Assembly: GCA_002812745.2 (NCBI GenBank)
Contig: NCSJ02000099.1
Location: 62,001-126,000, forward strand
Reading direction: 5' to 3'
DNA: 64,000 nt
Source: Scytalidium lignicola
Taxonomy: Eukaryota; Ascomycota; Leotiomycetes
The translations under genes were made by a program, and so were the position numbers. The notes under the pieces were generated by a model. The model did not search any database, was not told the origin of the DNA, and saw only the letters and a list, made by a program, of their open reading frames with translations. Below, piece after piece: positions 46,106 through 58,856 of the stretch. Each line of letters begins with the position of its first letter. The first letter of the stretch is position 1.

Positions 46106-46800
46106 GCAACTGGTATATATTTTCAACTTTTGGTAAATAATGAAAGTGGTGAATGTTTTAGCTAATCTAACATAATGTAGATAACTGAAAATTGATTTTG
46201 GCCTTATAATCAAGGCATGTTTATATTCTACAATAATTACAAGTTGATATAACTTAAGGAGCTATATATTTAATAAGATTCATATAAACAGTTACGAACT
46301 TTATTTTTATGCAACAGGGTAGTATGGTTGTTATCTATCGCTTGCTGCAGGAACGCCTGACCGAAAAGCTTGTAGTACTATACCAGTGCTTAGAGTGAGG
46401 AATGGGGCCCCAAAACCCACTGGGTACCCACCCCATGGGGACACAGTGGGTGGGTTTTGACTTTTAAAAAAACCCCAAACCCCAGAAAACCCAGGGCTGG
46501 GTAGGAGGTAGGTACCCACCAACACCCTATTAAACCCATTCACATGATTTGCATTATATTACATAAAATATTGTGAAAGAATAAAGTAATATGTTAAGAT
46601 TCTATATTATAATGTATAATTTGTAAATAGATTATTATAATAATAGTTATAATTTTATTTTTCAGATAAAAATGTAATTTATAATATTAAAATTTAATGT
46701 NAAAAGTATAAATTGATTTTATAAAAGTATATTAATTAAAAAAATATATATATAAATATTATAAACTAGNAAAAAAGTTACCTTTTTAGATTAATTCTAC
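46106..46800. other. Transition to AT-rich block, with a GC-rich hairpin island
   Basis: Composition drops to mostly A/T after the regulator gene. Within it, about 46,385-46,545 is unusually GC-rich and full of GGGTACCCACC and CCCA/TGGG units (listed separately). Ns at 46701 and 46770. Confidence 0.6.
46395..46545. repeat. GC-rich palindromic repeat island, possible hAT-type terminus
   Basis: AAAACCCACTG and CAGTGGGTGGGTTTT face each other around a CCATGG centre (46,407-46,461), and GGGTACCCACC / GGTACCCACC occur twice. Terminal CAGTGGG and internal CCCA repeats recall ends of fungal hAT elements, but I find no transposase next to it. Confidence 0.4.
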
Positions 46801-49800
46801 TTAATGAAAATTCTAATATTTCTTCATCAATATCTTCTTCGTCAAATATATCTTCATATTCTGGTAATCATTGACGTTTTCTTATATTCTGATTAATTGA
46901 AGAAGAATATTAATTATAAACACTAGAATCTTGATCATCAAAATCATTATCTTGTTATAAAAGAATTTGATTTCTTTGTTTTTAAATCAGAGTTAGTGTA
47001 TAACCAAGAGTTTATTATGATTTACTTGAATAATCTTGTTTTTGATAAAATGAACAAAGAGTAATAAATAATATAGAATTTATTTCTTTATCTTTATTAT
47101 TTATATAATTAATTTTCATAACATCTTTAATTTCTTTAGCTTGTTCATCTTCTTCAGCTTAAATAACTTCTAATAGACAATTATCTATTGTTAAAGTATT
47201 ATAAACAACTTTTAAAAGAGTTTCTTTATTCATTAAAGTCTTATTATAATAATCTAAAAGTATATCAACTGTTTTACTAGATTTTAATTGTATATACTCT
47301 TCAATACTTTAAAGCTTTTACAATAGTTAACATTTCTTTTATTTGATGTTTGATAATTTCTTTTAACAATGTTCAGCTTCCTTGACCAAAATGCTAATAG
47401 TATTTAGTAATATTATTTATTAATCGGTTATAATTATGATAATACTACTCTTAATGCCATATCAAAAGCATTAGTTTCAATTCTTATTCCTTTCTCTGAG
47501 TTAAAGATTCTTAAGAAACTTCCTTTTACAAAAGCATCTTTAATGCTCTAGAATACATCCTTTATAATATTATTCTAATCATAGGTTTAATCCTTCTTTG
47601 TTAGTTTAGTCAATAGTATAAAGATTTTAGAATAATCTTTTACAAATCTTTAATAATAATTAACCAACTTTAAAAAACTTTATAATTGCTTAATTGTCTT
47701 AAGTAATTCTTATTCCTTAATTAACTAAATCTTGTTATTAAAGGTTTTTATTCTTTCTCTAAAAATACAATGTCTTAAGAATTGAACTTGTTCTTTATGA
47801 AATTCGCATTTTATAAGTTTATAATATAATCTTACCTCTTATAACACTTGTAAAACAAGCTTAACATACTCTTTATATTCTTTAATATTCTTTAAGTAAA
47901 TGATTATATTATTAAGATATACTATCATGAATTTCTCTAAATATTTTTCTAATATACAGTTTATTATTCTTTATTATATTGCTAAAGCATTAGTCATATT
48001 AAATGTTATGACTAATAACTTAAATAATCTGTATTTTATTCAAATAATAACCTTTTACTTATTATCCCTTTTAATCTTAACTAGATTAAATGCTGACCAT
48101 AAGTCAAGCTTAATAAATATAACAACTTCCTTCAGCTTGTCCATCATTGAATTTATTAATGATAAAAGGTATTAATCTTTCTTAGTTTTGCTATTCAAGT
48201 GTTTGTAATCATCATAAAGTCATCTTAACAGATTATCTCCTTTCTTTGCATAATATAATAATACTCTAGCTTTACTATAACCTTCTTTATACAGACCTTT
48301 AAGCACTATTTTCTCAAGCAACTATTTCTTCATTACCTTATCCTCAACAAGAGTTGTTTGATAAATTAGTCTATATACTAATTTGAACTCCTCTTTAAGC
48401 TTTATCTCATGATTTTATGGTTAATACTTAGGTAAGGCTGAATCATTAAGTCTTTTTATAAATAACTCTAGTTATTCATAATATTCTTTAAGAATATATT
48501 TTATAATCTTGTTAACATAAACAACTCTTAAAGACATTGAACTTTGTTCTTCTTCTGAGAAGGTAATTATACTTGTTCTTTAATTAATTATTAGATTATA
48601 CTTCTTCATTTATTTAATTCTTAAAATAACTTAATATATTCTTAACTTCATAATATTAAAAGATATCCTTTCTTAATAGCTTTCATTATACTTTATATTT
48701 AAGTTCTGAGTTTAAATATCAATATATTTCTGAACCTTAATATTGTTTGTTAACAATATCAGATAACTATTATTCTTAACTCTTATATTAAGTCTAAGTC
48801 ATTTCACAACTTGTTCATTGATGAAGTTTCTCTTGGCTTTAGAATTGATCAAGGCTTTTATTAGCTTTTTACATAGTTTTATATCAATATATAATAAACT
48901 TTTACTGTTCATTAAGTAAAGATTAACATTTTTNAGTATTGTCAACTGATATATTATCTTTGATTTCCAGATCTTTAGCATTTTCTTGAAATTCTTTAAA
49001 TAATACTACTTGTCTCTTACTAAGATTTCTTAGCCTTAGTCCATCTAGGCTTTTATTGTTTATAAATATACATATATCTTGTACTTATTTTATTATTTCA
49101 TTCTTTAAGCATTCCTTTATCTTAATGATAAAAGTATTTCTTTTTATAAGAATTCTTCTTGCAGAATTTAAAGAGTATACTATTACTTCTTAGTTAAATT
49201 ATTAATTGATCCTTTATAATAATTCATTTTCTTCAAGCAATATAATAAGTACTTCTAAAGGTAATAAATCTTCTTTTAATTTATTAACTATAAGTAATAC
49301 TTCTATGTCCTAATTAACTTGTTTGACAATAATCTCTACTAATTCTCTTTATTCTTGTTAAGTATAATATTGTTCAGCTTTAAATAGTTATTCTACTGAT
49401 TTTCCTAAACTCTAGATTTCTTTATATTATGTTTTTGCCTTTACTTGATCTTACTAGAAAGTTATTATAAGAAGTCCTTCTTGTTATAAGTTGTATTATC
49501 CTTATAAGACATAGCTTAATCTTTCTTTTATTACCATTTAAGTGTCTTTAAGCATTTGATTAAAATTGTCTTAAATCCAAGTTCTTTCTACTAATAAGAG
49601 GAATTTATATATTCCCCTTTTTATGATAATACTCTAGAGATTAGTCTTGTAGACTAGAATAAAATCTTCAAGATTGAGTTTATACATCTTAATAGTCATC
49701 TTTTCTTATTATATAGTCTGGAAAAGTTAACTTCTGTTTAAGATCTCTTATCCTCTTAATCCTCATATACTAATCATGAGATAATATTTTAAGATTAATA

Positions 49801-51386
49801 ATTCTCTAGAAACAGGATATTATTCCATTAGTATAACTTTAAAGTTTAATAGCATAATCATCTAAATTCTATTAACTCTTAAAATTGATCTCCATCTGCC
49901 TTAGTCTTTGATTTGGTTATTATCTTGAGGATGTCTTTTATATCAAGTTTATACTATAAGTATAGAATTTGTTTTAAGGATTCTTGTTATTATTATCTTA
50001 TCTGTATTAATTTCAACAATAAGTTGTAGTATAATTATTAAGTCCTGACAATCTTCTTCTTCTTCTGAAGAATCCTTTTCTTTGTTTGAACTTTCTTCTT
50101 TTAATACTTTTAACAAGATATCTATAATTCTTAAGATTCTTATAACTTTAACTTTAATTAACATACTTACTTTATTATCCTTTTTATAAGTATTTGTTAT
50201 ATGTCTAAGAAGTCTATACTTAAAACATAATTTGTTTTTTNCTTCTCTTGTCAAGTTCTTTAGAGGAAATTCCAAAGGAGNTTTCTTTTTTTATTTTTTC
50301 CTTTATAATACTTCTTTCCTTTTCCTTTAAAAGTCTTTTCTCTCTTTATAACATCTAATTCTATAAGGTCATTATAATTCCTTTTTCTTGTTAATCTTTC
50401 TTTTGTTAAAGTAAGATCTTCTCTTCTTGTCTAAGATCATCTTATATTGTTCATTCTTGATCTTAATAGACAAGTTAACAAGAGTATTGAATATGGTAAC
50501 TATAAGTCATTAGTATAATTCTTCTTTGATGGAGTCCTTTAGTCTAGTCTTATACTAATGTATATGTACTTCTTCTCTTTAGTTGACTAATATTGTATAC
50601 TAGCAATAAAGCATTGTATATTTGTTAAGGCTCTTAGTTTGTCTAAGGTAAGCTAATTATCTTTTAGTATTCCTTTTCTTATTAACATCATTATACAAGT
50701 ATTTAAGTTCTCTTATATAATTAACTTAACTTATAATAATGTTGATTACTCCTTAATTAATAATTTCTTTATTCATTATGAATTATTCATCCTTAAAAGG
50801 TTAAACCAAGTTTTAATTACTCTTCTCAAGTATGTTGATACTTATAAAACCTTATATATATCTTTAAACAATAGATAATTGTTTAATACTAAATAAGTTC
50901 TTGTTTGAACAAGATATACTTTTAATTTCTTTTTGTCCTTATAGAATAAGTTTAGTCTGATGATTTTAACTTCTTTAAAGGTTGTTATTAAGATTTGTTC
51001 AGTGTTGTCCTTTGGTTCAGAGTTTAGATTAAGGTCTAGACTTAAAGCTTTTGGTATTAGAACTAGTTTTAAGTTAAGTTTAGATAATAGAGGTATTAAC
51101 TTCTTTCTTATAACTCTTAACGATTTTCTAACAATTAATCCTTCTATTAACTTAATAAGTTATTTTAATAGTATAATAACTTCCTTTAACATTTCTTCTT
51201 AGATATTAAGTTCCTTGATAGTCTAGTTCTTACCTTGATCTTCTTTAAAGTTATCTTTTAAACTTTTCTCAGATACTTCCTTAAATCCTTCTTCTGATTC
51301 TTTTTCAGAGTCTTCTTCAGAACCTTCTTCAGGTTATTATTCATTATTATTATCTACTAGTATATTTGTTTCTAAATCCTGATTCA

Positions 51387-51404
51387 TCAAGATAAGCAAT
51401 GTTC
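51387..51404. other. Spacer between LTR and gag start
   Basis: Only about 20 bases lie between the LTR border and the first gag ATG (complement of 51385-51387), which would have to hold the primer-binding site; no clear tRNA match is seen. Confidence 0.3.
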
Positions 51405-51408
51405 AAAA

Positions 51409-51772
51409 TGTTATAAAATTATATTATCCAGGTTACTGGATAACCAAGGATAAGGTAGATATTCAAGGACAATGGAAATATATGACATACAAGTAAGTAG
51501 CTAAGTCAAGGTAAGGTATAGTAATGTATTTAGGTTGAACACAAGGAGTCTACTCTTATGTTCTTACAGCATACTTATATAAATAATGAAATACAGCTAG
51601 ATTGTTAAATCACCATAATCCCTCGATCCAAGTCCTTAGATCACTGGATTACTCTGATCTAATGATCCTAATCACATGACCTCTTAATTGTTAGGTTCTC
51701 TGTGTACACCTGCTGTGTACCAAGCCTCAGGCTTACACCAATTAGCTTGTTCGGTCAAACTTATAATAATAA
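51409..51772. repeat. LTR (copy 1) of the gypsy-type element
   Basis: Starts TGTTATAAAATTATATTATC and ends near ACTTATAATA. It shares several blocks with the LTR at 58,857-59,264: GGATAACCAAGG/GGATAGCCAAGA, ATATGACATACAAG, TTTAGGTTGAACA, GTCTACTCTTAT, and GTACCAAGCCTCAGGCTTACACC/ATACCAAGCC..GGCTTACAC. Confidence 0.75.
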
Positions 51773-51999
51773 CTAATATTCTCTTCTTATATTATTTTTA
51801 AAAAGCTAATATAACTTTTGTTTTAGTATTAACTTCATTCATTCAAGTATTTGCTTATCAATTTAACATACTTAGTATATTGTTAAAACCAAAACTATCA
51901 TCTTAAGTTTTCTTCTAACTTGAATTATGTTCATCTTGGCCAATATCCTTCTTTTTACTATTAACAAGCATTATAAGAGGCTGTTGAGCAAATGTAGAA

Positions 52000-52585
52000 A
52001 AGTTGCTTTTTAATAGATCTTGAGAATTAATGTTATTAACGTTAAATTAACTTGTTATAATAAAAGTATATTCATCAGTTGTTAATATCCTATTATATAA
52101 TTCATAAAGACAATCAATGTTCTAAAGGGTATTATATCAAAACTATCATACTTTTAGCCTTGTCTATTCAAGTCAGAAAGGCTCTTAAATTGTCTGAATG
52201 GAATTACCTTGATCAAGTTGTCCTATACACTATTAAGAGCTGTAAAACGTCTATTCTCAAACTCAAAACCAGAGTGTTCTTCTAAGAATACAAATTCCTT
52301 TCATTTTAAGCAGTAAGTTGTCTTTTTATTCTTTACTTGCTCAACTGAAATGATAACTAGACCAGTATAGATTATTTGAACTTGTTGGTGAACAACTTCC
52401 CAAGCTTCCTTTTTCTAACCTTGATCAAAGCACTTTCCTATCCAACTTTGCGATAATAACTCTTCTAACAACGTTGTGTCCATATTCAAGGTCTAAACCA
52501 GATGGTTTTTACTGTGAGATGATTGGTTATCACTCTGCGAAGGAGCAAAGACGTTTTGTGTCGATTGGGAAGCTTCAAAATCCAT
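52000..52585 (-). pseudogene. Stop-riddled open frame of unknown origin
   Basis: From an ATG at 52585 one frame runs about 190 codons with only five or six stops, most at TAG/TAA where Trp or Gln would fit (for example before DNLIKV). Readable stretches are MDFEASQSTQNVFAPSQSDN, LLEELLSQSWIGKCFDQG, KEAWEVVHQQVQIIY and FVFLEEHSGFEFENRRF. It looks like a once-intact protein eroded by RIP-like mutation. I do not recognise a family: it could be a non-autonomous or accessory transposon protein, or a captured host gene. Confidence 0.5.
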
Positions 52586-53468
52586 ATTTGCGACTGGCCA
52601 GAACCTGTAATTAGTGTTTTTGCTACATGTGTTACGATTTTACGATAACATACACTATCCTACTTCAGGACTTGAGCAAACCATACAAATTTCTATGGAG
52701 ATGCTTAATCCTCATTCAGCCAAGCTCATTACACTTAGCTCTAGTTGCATACGTTAGTTAAAAGGCCAAGAAAAGGAGGGAAAAGGCCTTTTGCCCAAAA
52801 GCTGAATCCAAACGGGGCCTAAGTCAAATTCAAGCCCACAATTAAAAGATTAAGGCGTTCAAGATCTTTATTACAGCTAAACTGTATGGAGAATTGATCA
52901 CCGTCAGCTTACTCGGCTAGTCATGGATGTAGCTAGCGTAAAGGCCCTTAAATTTGAGATTCTACGGTACTGTAGAAGAGATATCATAATAAGGATAGTT
53001 GTTGAGAGACTGTATACAAAGTTGAAAAGGATTCAGATACTTCACAATGAGAGGGTCAAGGATATGAACTGTTTTACTAATTAATTACATAGTTACTTTC
53101 TTATAATTCCTCTATACCCGTGGCATCCCATTAATCCACCACACCATTACTTATTCTACTAGAACGGACATTTTCGGCTCTTTCGCTAGAATTTTCGCCT
53201 GATCTGGGCCGAAGAATACCATTGATTCACCGGCCCCGGGTTACGGGAAGAAACCTTTACCAAATTTCAATCAGTAGCAGGAATTTCCGCTCTATCCACG
53301 GATCAGGCAGCAACTATGATACTCTAAGTAATTAGTTATTTTAATTAACGAATAAATATCTTCCGGAGTAATAGATAGTATATATCAAACCAGAACTTGT
53401 GGGGAAATTTCCAGAGTCTGTACATTCTGCGTGATAATTGTAGCAGTTAACTTTTCAACAATATTACC
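52586..53468. other. Island of normal base composition upstream of the acyl-CoA oxidase gene
   Basis: Composition returns to gene-like values from about 52,600. Presumed promoter of the truncated oxidase. A TATATATCAA sequence lies near 53,380. No other gene recognised. Confidence 0.5.
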
Positions 53469-54923
53469 ATGACTGATTTTACAAGTAACTTGAAGCCAGC
53501 AGATACTTCAAATGGATCTGAGATCTATCTTAGAGAACGTAGCCAATCGTTGCTTCCAGTGCAAGAACTGGCAAACCATCTATTGTCCCAGGATGGATTC
53601 CTCGAGAGACAGGAGCGCATTCTCAAAATTATTGAAGCAGAACCCCTCTTTTCGAAAACTAACCAAATGAACCTATCCCGTCCAGACCGTTATCATTTGG
53701 GACTCGCCAGAGCAAAACTCGCACGACGGTTGACAGATAAGCATAGATGGAATCTCGAGGACCAGAAGATGGCCGAATATCTGATTGATGATGTATCTCC
53801 TTATCATCTTCATATGACGTTGTTTTACAATACTATACAAGAACAGGGTAGCGAAGAACAGAAAAGGTATTGGATTCCTAAAGCTGAGAAGTTTGAGATC
53901 ATTGGCGCATATGCACAGGTGCGTAAATATCTAATGATATTGGTTAGTCCCGGTTCACCGCTAACTCTCAAGCAGACGGAATTAGGTCACGGAAGTAATG
54001 TTAGAGGCCTCGAACTAGAAGCTAGATGGGACTCTCGAAACCATGAATTTATATTACATAGCCCTACCTTAACAGCAAGCAAGTGGTGGAATGGTACCCT
54101 GGGTCGGACTGCCAATCATGCAATTGTTGTTGCACAACTCCTTTTGCCTAAAAGGAATTTTAGCAGCGGTTCTAAGATTGAGTATATTTCTTTCGGACCT
54201 CATACATTCATTGTACGAGTACGAGACATGAAGTCACATTTGCCACTTCCGGGCGTGGTCATTGGAGACATAGGACCTAAATTTGGGTACGCTCCCATGG
54301 ACAACGCATATATGCTCTTTCATCAATTTAGAATTCCACATTCGGCTCTTTTGAGCCGATACTCCAAGGTTGATCTAAATACAGGAGAATATAGTAAACC
54401 AGAAAATCCAGCCGTTGTGTATGGAACAATGACATTTGTTCGGTCTAATATTGTCATGCATGCGCGCCTTATCCTTGCTCGAGCTGTTACTATTACTGTT
54501 CGCTACACATCAATTAGAAGGCAATTCCGTGACCGGGACGAAGATAGAGACAGTGGACCAGAGATGGCAGTATTGGATTACCCAACCGTCCAGATTCGTG
54601 TCCTACCCCTTGTCGCAACAACCTTTGCATTACATTATAGCGCTCGAGCAATGAGAGAGTTATTTTCCCGCACGCGCAAGCAAGTAGATAGTGGTGATTT
54701 CGAACGTCTGGCCGATTTACATAGTACTTCATCAGGACTGAAGAGCTTGTGTACAGGTCTTGCAGCTGATGGTATTGAGACTTGTCGTAGAGCATTAGGT
54801 GGACACGGTTATGGAGGATCAAGCGGTTTTGTCCAGTTAAATAGGGATTATCTTTCGAAGCCCACGGTCGAGGGTGATAACTGGATGATAACACAAATGC
54901 GGTGTGATCTGGAACTAGATTAA
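53469..54923 (+). pseudogene. Acyl-CoA oxidase lacking its C-terminal domain
   Basis: A peroxisomal beta-oxidation-type acyl-CoA oxidase (FAD, produces H2O2). The frame runs 484 codons but includes a 57-bp intron, 53919-53975 (GTGCGT..AAGCAG), that is in frame and stop-free; removing it joins GAYAQ to TELGHGSNV, the conserved family motif, leaving 465 aa. Other landmarks are TASKWWNGTLGRTANHAIVVAQ, PHSALLSRYSKVD, TMTFVRSNIVMHARLILARAV, YTSIRRQF and KPTVEGDNWMITQ. Complete enzymes are about 650-700 aa; here the frame ends RCDLELD soon after EGDN, where the next domain should begin, and AT-rich repeat DNA starts within about 50 bp. The second ACOX helical domain and any PTS1 are therefore missing. 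The rest is undamaged, so loss may be recent; a short functional product cannot be excluded. Confidence 0.85.
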
Positions 54924-57900
54924 TTTGCGCTTAGAAGAGCTGATATCTGCTTGTGCGGCGGCATAAAGATCGGTGATTAGAGTATTATAATAAAGAATAT
55001 AGTTTCAAGCTAGTCAAGTTCTTCAAGGTCTATTTCTAAGTTGTTGTCAACAAATAAAATCTTAAAAGTAAAGTTTAATTCCTCTTCAGAGTCATTTCCT
55101 TTACAATTAACAATATATTGTTTAAACTATTCATTGAAATGTTATTTAGAGTTGTAGATATTAAAGTTAAATTTACTTATACTTTTAGTTTTGAAATATA
55201 CTTTCTTTGTATCTTACTCTTCTTATAAGTGTTTTTATGATCAGTATCCTTCTCTTTTGTATATAAAGCATTTTCCTTATGTTTAAGAGTATAAAGTAAT
55301 ATACGTAAAGCCTTATGAATTGAATTATTAGTTTGCTTTATGATTAGTATAATAATAATAGTTTGTAAAGTAAGTTTTACTATGATATTCTTACTCTTTT
55401 TCCNTTTTTGTATAATATGATGAACAAGTAAAGTTTGTTGATAAGTTGCTTTAAGTCTCTTAATAAGTTTAAAATAACATATTTACATACTGGAGATCCT
55501 TAATAAGTAGTAATCAACTTCTTATAAAGAATATTAACTGTCTTATAAGTTGGTTAAAGGTTATATTAGAGCTTTTGAAGCTTGTTAATAAGCAATTGTA
55601 TATTCTTAAGTGTTATTTTCCTAAGGTTTACAATTGTGATCAAGGTTAATGTTATGCCTTCTTATTTAATATAGATTTAATGATAATATATAAGTTCTTT
55701 ATAAAAGTTATGTAAGTAAGCATATACTTCTTTGAATATACATTTGACAAGGTTATTAATAATAAAATAANCTTTTNCTAACCTTGTTAATATAATAAAG
55801 AATACTTTTATATAGAATTCTTCTAGTAATTCTACTTGTTCATAATAACTCTTGAAGATTATTAACTTGTATTTAAAGTTATTAATTATTCTATTATACT
55901 TCTAGTCTTTTGTATACATCTTAACGATATCAAAGACTTGTTTTATATATACAAGTTAAGTTGAAGATAATAATAATAAGTTAAGCTTATGATTAGAGTT
56001 ATAGTCTTGTTATAACTTGTAAAACTGTTGATGATCATTTTGAAAGATTATAAAAGTCAAGAAAGTGCTTGATTCTTAGTTGGTGTACATTAAGCTAAGA
56101 ACTTTAAAGTTGACTTGAATATTCATAAGTAAGGCATTTATAAGGAGTTTGATAATCACAAAAGTAATAAGTCCTTTTTAGAGGTTTAAAAGAGTATATT
56201 AAAAGTCTTCCTTGCTTTATAAGTGTTATTCTTCCTCTTATATAACATTTACAAGTGTTTAAGTGATTATAATATTCTTATTATTATACATTACTTATAT
56301 ATTATCATAATAAAGGTAATTACATAATTCTTATACCTCTTTCTGAGGAATAAGCTTAAAGGTATTAATTGTAAAGTCTTTGAAATCCTCTTAGAATAAG
56401 TCTTAGAAGTTTATATTACTTCATCTATTAACATAGTATTCATAGACTTTAGTAGTTAAGAATTCTTGTATGTCTCTTGTAATAATACTATTAAGCTTTA
56501 TTCCTTATTCTTACTTCTTGATTAATGTCCTCTAGTTTACTCTTACAATATTCTTTATTATTGTTATAATGGTTTTTAGTCTAGTTTCTACTATGGTTCT
56601 TGTTGTTTTTCTTGTTTCTGTTATATTTCCTATTATTCTTAAACTTTACATTGTTGTTTATTAGTATTAGCATAAGGTGCTTAAGTAACTGAAAAGCAAA
56701 GTTGGTTATACTTGAGTATAAAGAGTATTTACTTAAAAGTAATAAACTCTATAGTCTTAAGAGCTTGGACAAATGTTTTTAAAAGTATAATAACTTCTTA
56801 GTCTTCTTGATTGTCATAATTCTATAAGCTCTTAAATTCTCTTATATACTTATAAAAGCTTGTAATTCTATAGTAAAAGTGAAAGTAAGGTAAAAGATTA
56901 TAGTTTTAATAACTTGACATATTATTTTCAGTTTATAATGAAAGATGTAAAGAAAGTAATGGTTTTTGAATAGAAATTAATGAAATAAAAGATAAAAAAA
57001 GTAGTTTTTTGAATAAAATTAATTAATTAGCTGATTATACAACTCTGTAAGTAGACTACTAAGTATTCAACTAAACATATTGTTTTTAACAAAAACAAGT
57101 TTAATAATAACAATTACAAAAAGGGATTGTTAAATGTTCTACTAATCAAGTTATAGTTGTTGAATAGTTATTTCCTCCTTTGACTAGTAGATTTCAACTT
57201 TGTAAAGGGACTGTTAAGCATTTAACTAAATAGTAATTATAATCTCTTAAGATTTAGCTTTNAAAAGAAAACTGTTAAACATCTTGCTAATAAACAATAA
57301 TCTCCTGATCTATATATACAAACTGATTAATATTAGTTCACTTATAACATAGAGTACAATATACAATTATACATAATATTCTTATTGTACTATTCTATGG
57401 TTGTTATACAATTAAAGGTAAGAAGGCAAAGTTGTAAGAACTTTGCTTGTTCCTATTACCTAATCAGGATTAACTTATAAGAGCATATGAATATCATGTA
57501 TACATAACTATTATTCTACTAACACTTATAATATTATGTAAATTATAAGCAAGACAATTAGTATAAACTATTACTGTTAGTACAATTAGCTTATAACAAT
57601 TCAAAGTATAAAATGACAAAATTTATATTATTCTATACAAATTATAAAAGAGAACTTAACAAGTTCTGAATAAGTATAGAATTATAATCATCATCTAATT
57701 CAGCAAATAAGTTAACAAAGAAGTTATATAAAATATACATTAAAGTAACAGATATAATATAATTTTTAAAGAAAAAATAAAAGTNATATTATAATGAAAA
57801 ACATAATGTAAAACTTATATATAAAAAGAAGGATAAAGTTTATTTTTAAAGAAAAAATATACAAATAAAACAACTTAATAACAAACTTGAATTTATAAAA

Positions 57901-58856
57901 TTAAAACTATTTAAAGTTAAAGAAATTTACAAATTAGTAATAATCAAATTAAAGTTATCAAAAATTATAAGAATATATCTTGTATTTTATATAATACTAT
58001 TAAAATTAGCATTTGTAAATGTATTATTAATATTAAGTATAAAAGTTAAGTTAAAACTAAACAAAGAATAAGTTGTTAAGAAAATTTTAAATTATAAATA
58101 CTAGTATAAGAAAATTTAGTATTTAGTCAAATAAGAAGGATTTCTAGAATTAGACAATTTATAAGAACTTATTAAACATTTAAAAAAATGTTAAAAGAAT
58201 AGTNAAAAAGTTATTATTAAACTTTAACCAAAAAGGATTTTCAAAAAGAGGAATTAATTAAATTAACAAAACAGATAAAAGATTAATAATGTTAATACTT
58301 AACATAAAGAAGTTAATTAAAGAATGTTATTTGTTTTTATTAAGAAGATATAATAAACTTTTAATAAGAATTAAGAAGTTAAGCTTTTTCTTCTTTAACT
58401 TTTCCTTTTCTTTGATTTCTTCTAATTTTTCTATAGTCAAAGTACTTTTAGAAATTATAAGTTAAGTATTATTTTTTATACAACAACAAAACTTCTTAAG
58501 TTTTAAAACTTTAACAAGAGCTTTTTCTTTTTCCTATTTTAAGTATTACTTTTCTTAAAAGTAATAGTTTATCTTTTTAAAGAACAATTTAAGAAGTTTG
58601 CAATAATTATTATAACAAGTGTATTTAAAGTACTTTAAAGAATTAAAAGAGTAATAGCATGATTTTTTGTTCTTCTTATAATAACAATAAGGGAAAGACA
58701 TTTTGAAATTTANTTTTTTTTATCTTTTCTACTTTATAAAAGCAAGTTTGATATTTGTATAATATGTTGAATAAAAAGCATAGTTGAAAAATAATAAAGA
58801 TTGTTTGATATTATTAATTAAGTGTTAAGGCAACACTAGGAAAGGAAGAGGATAAT
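54924..58856. mobile_element. AT-rich block of eroded repeat DNA
   Basis: About 3.9 kb of extreme A/T bias with no open frame of note and Ns at several A/T runs. On the minus strand near 56,590-56,650 an Asn/Lys-rich stretch (FKNNRKYNRNKKNNKN) could be an eroded gag. No transposase or reverse transcriptase motif can be identified safely; I describe it as RIP-degraded transposon sequence on composition and context. Confidence 0.45.

Larger units (their letters stand above)
47250..51772 (-). mobile_element. Degraded Ty3/gypsy-type LTR retrotransposon
   Basis: On the minus strand, inside an LTR at 51,409-51,772, a gag-like frame begins at 51387 with MNQDLETNI and then runs on through frequent TAA/TAG where Gln is expected. 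Further in are a zinc knuckle at about 50,180-50,232 (CFKYRLLRHITNTY, two of its Cys changed to Tyr), a protease-like ALINSKAKRNFINEQVVK (48,799-48,860), reverse-transcriptase blocks KLDLWSAFNLVKIKR (about 48,064-48,120) and VYLNNIIIY (about 47,895-47,924, the YLDD site with Asp changed to Asn), and RNase H-like KEMLTIVKALKY (about 47,340-47,400). The changes are nearly all C-to-T or G-to-A, the RIP signature. The integrase end and the second LTR of this copy are not recognisable below 47,250. Confidence 0.8.
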
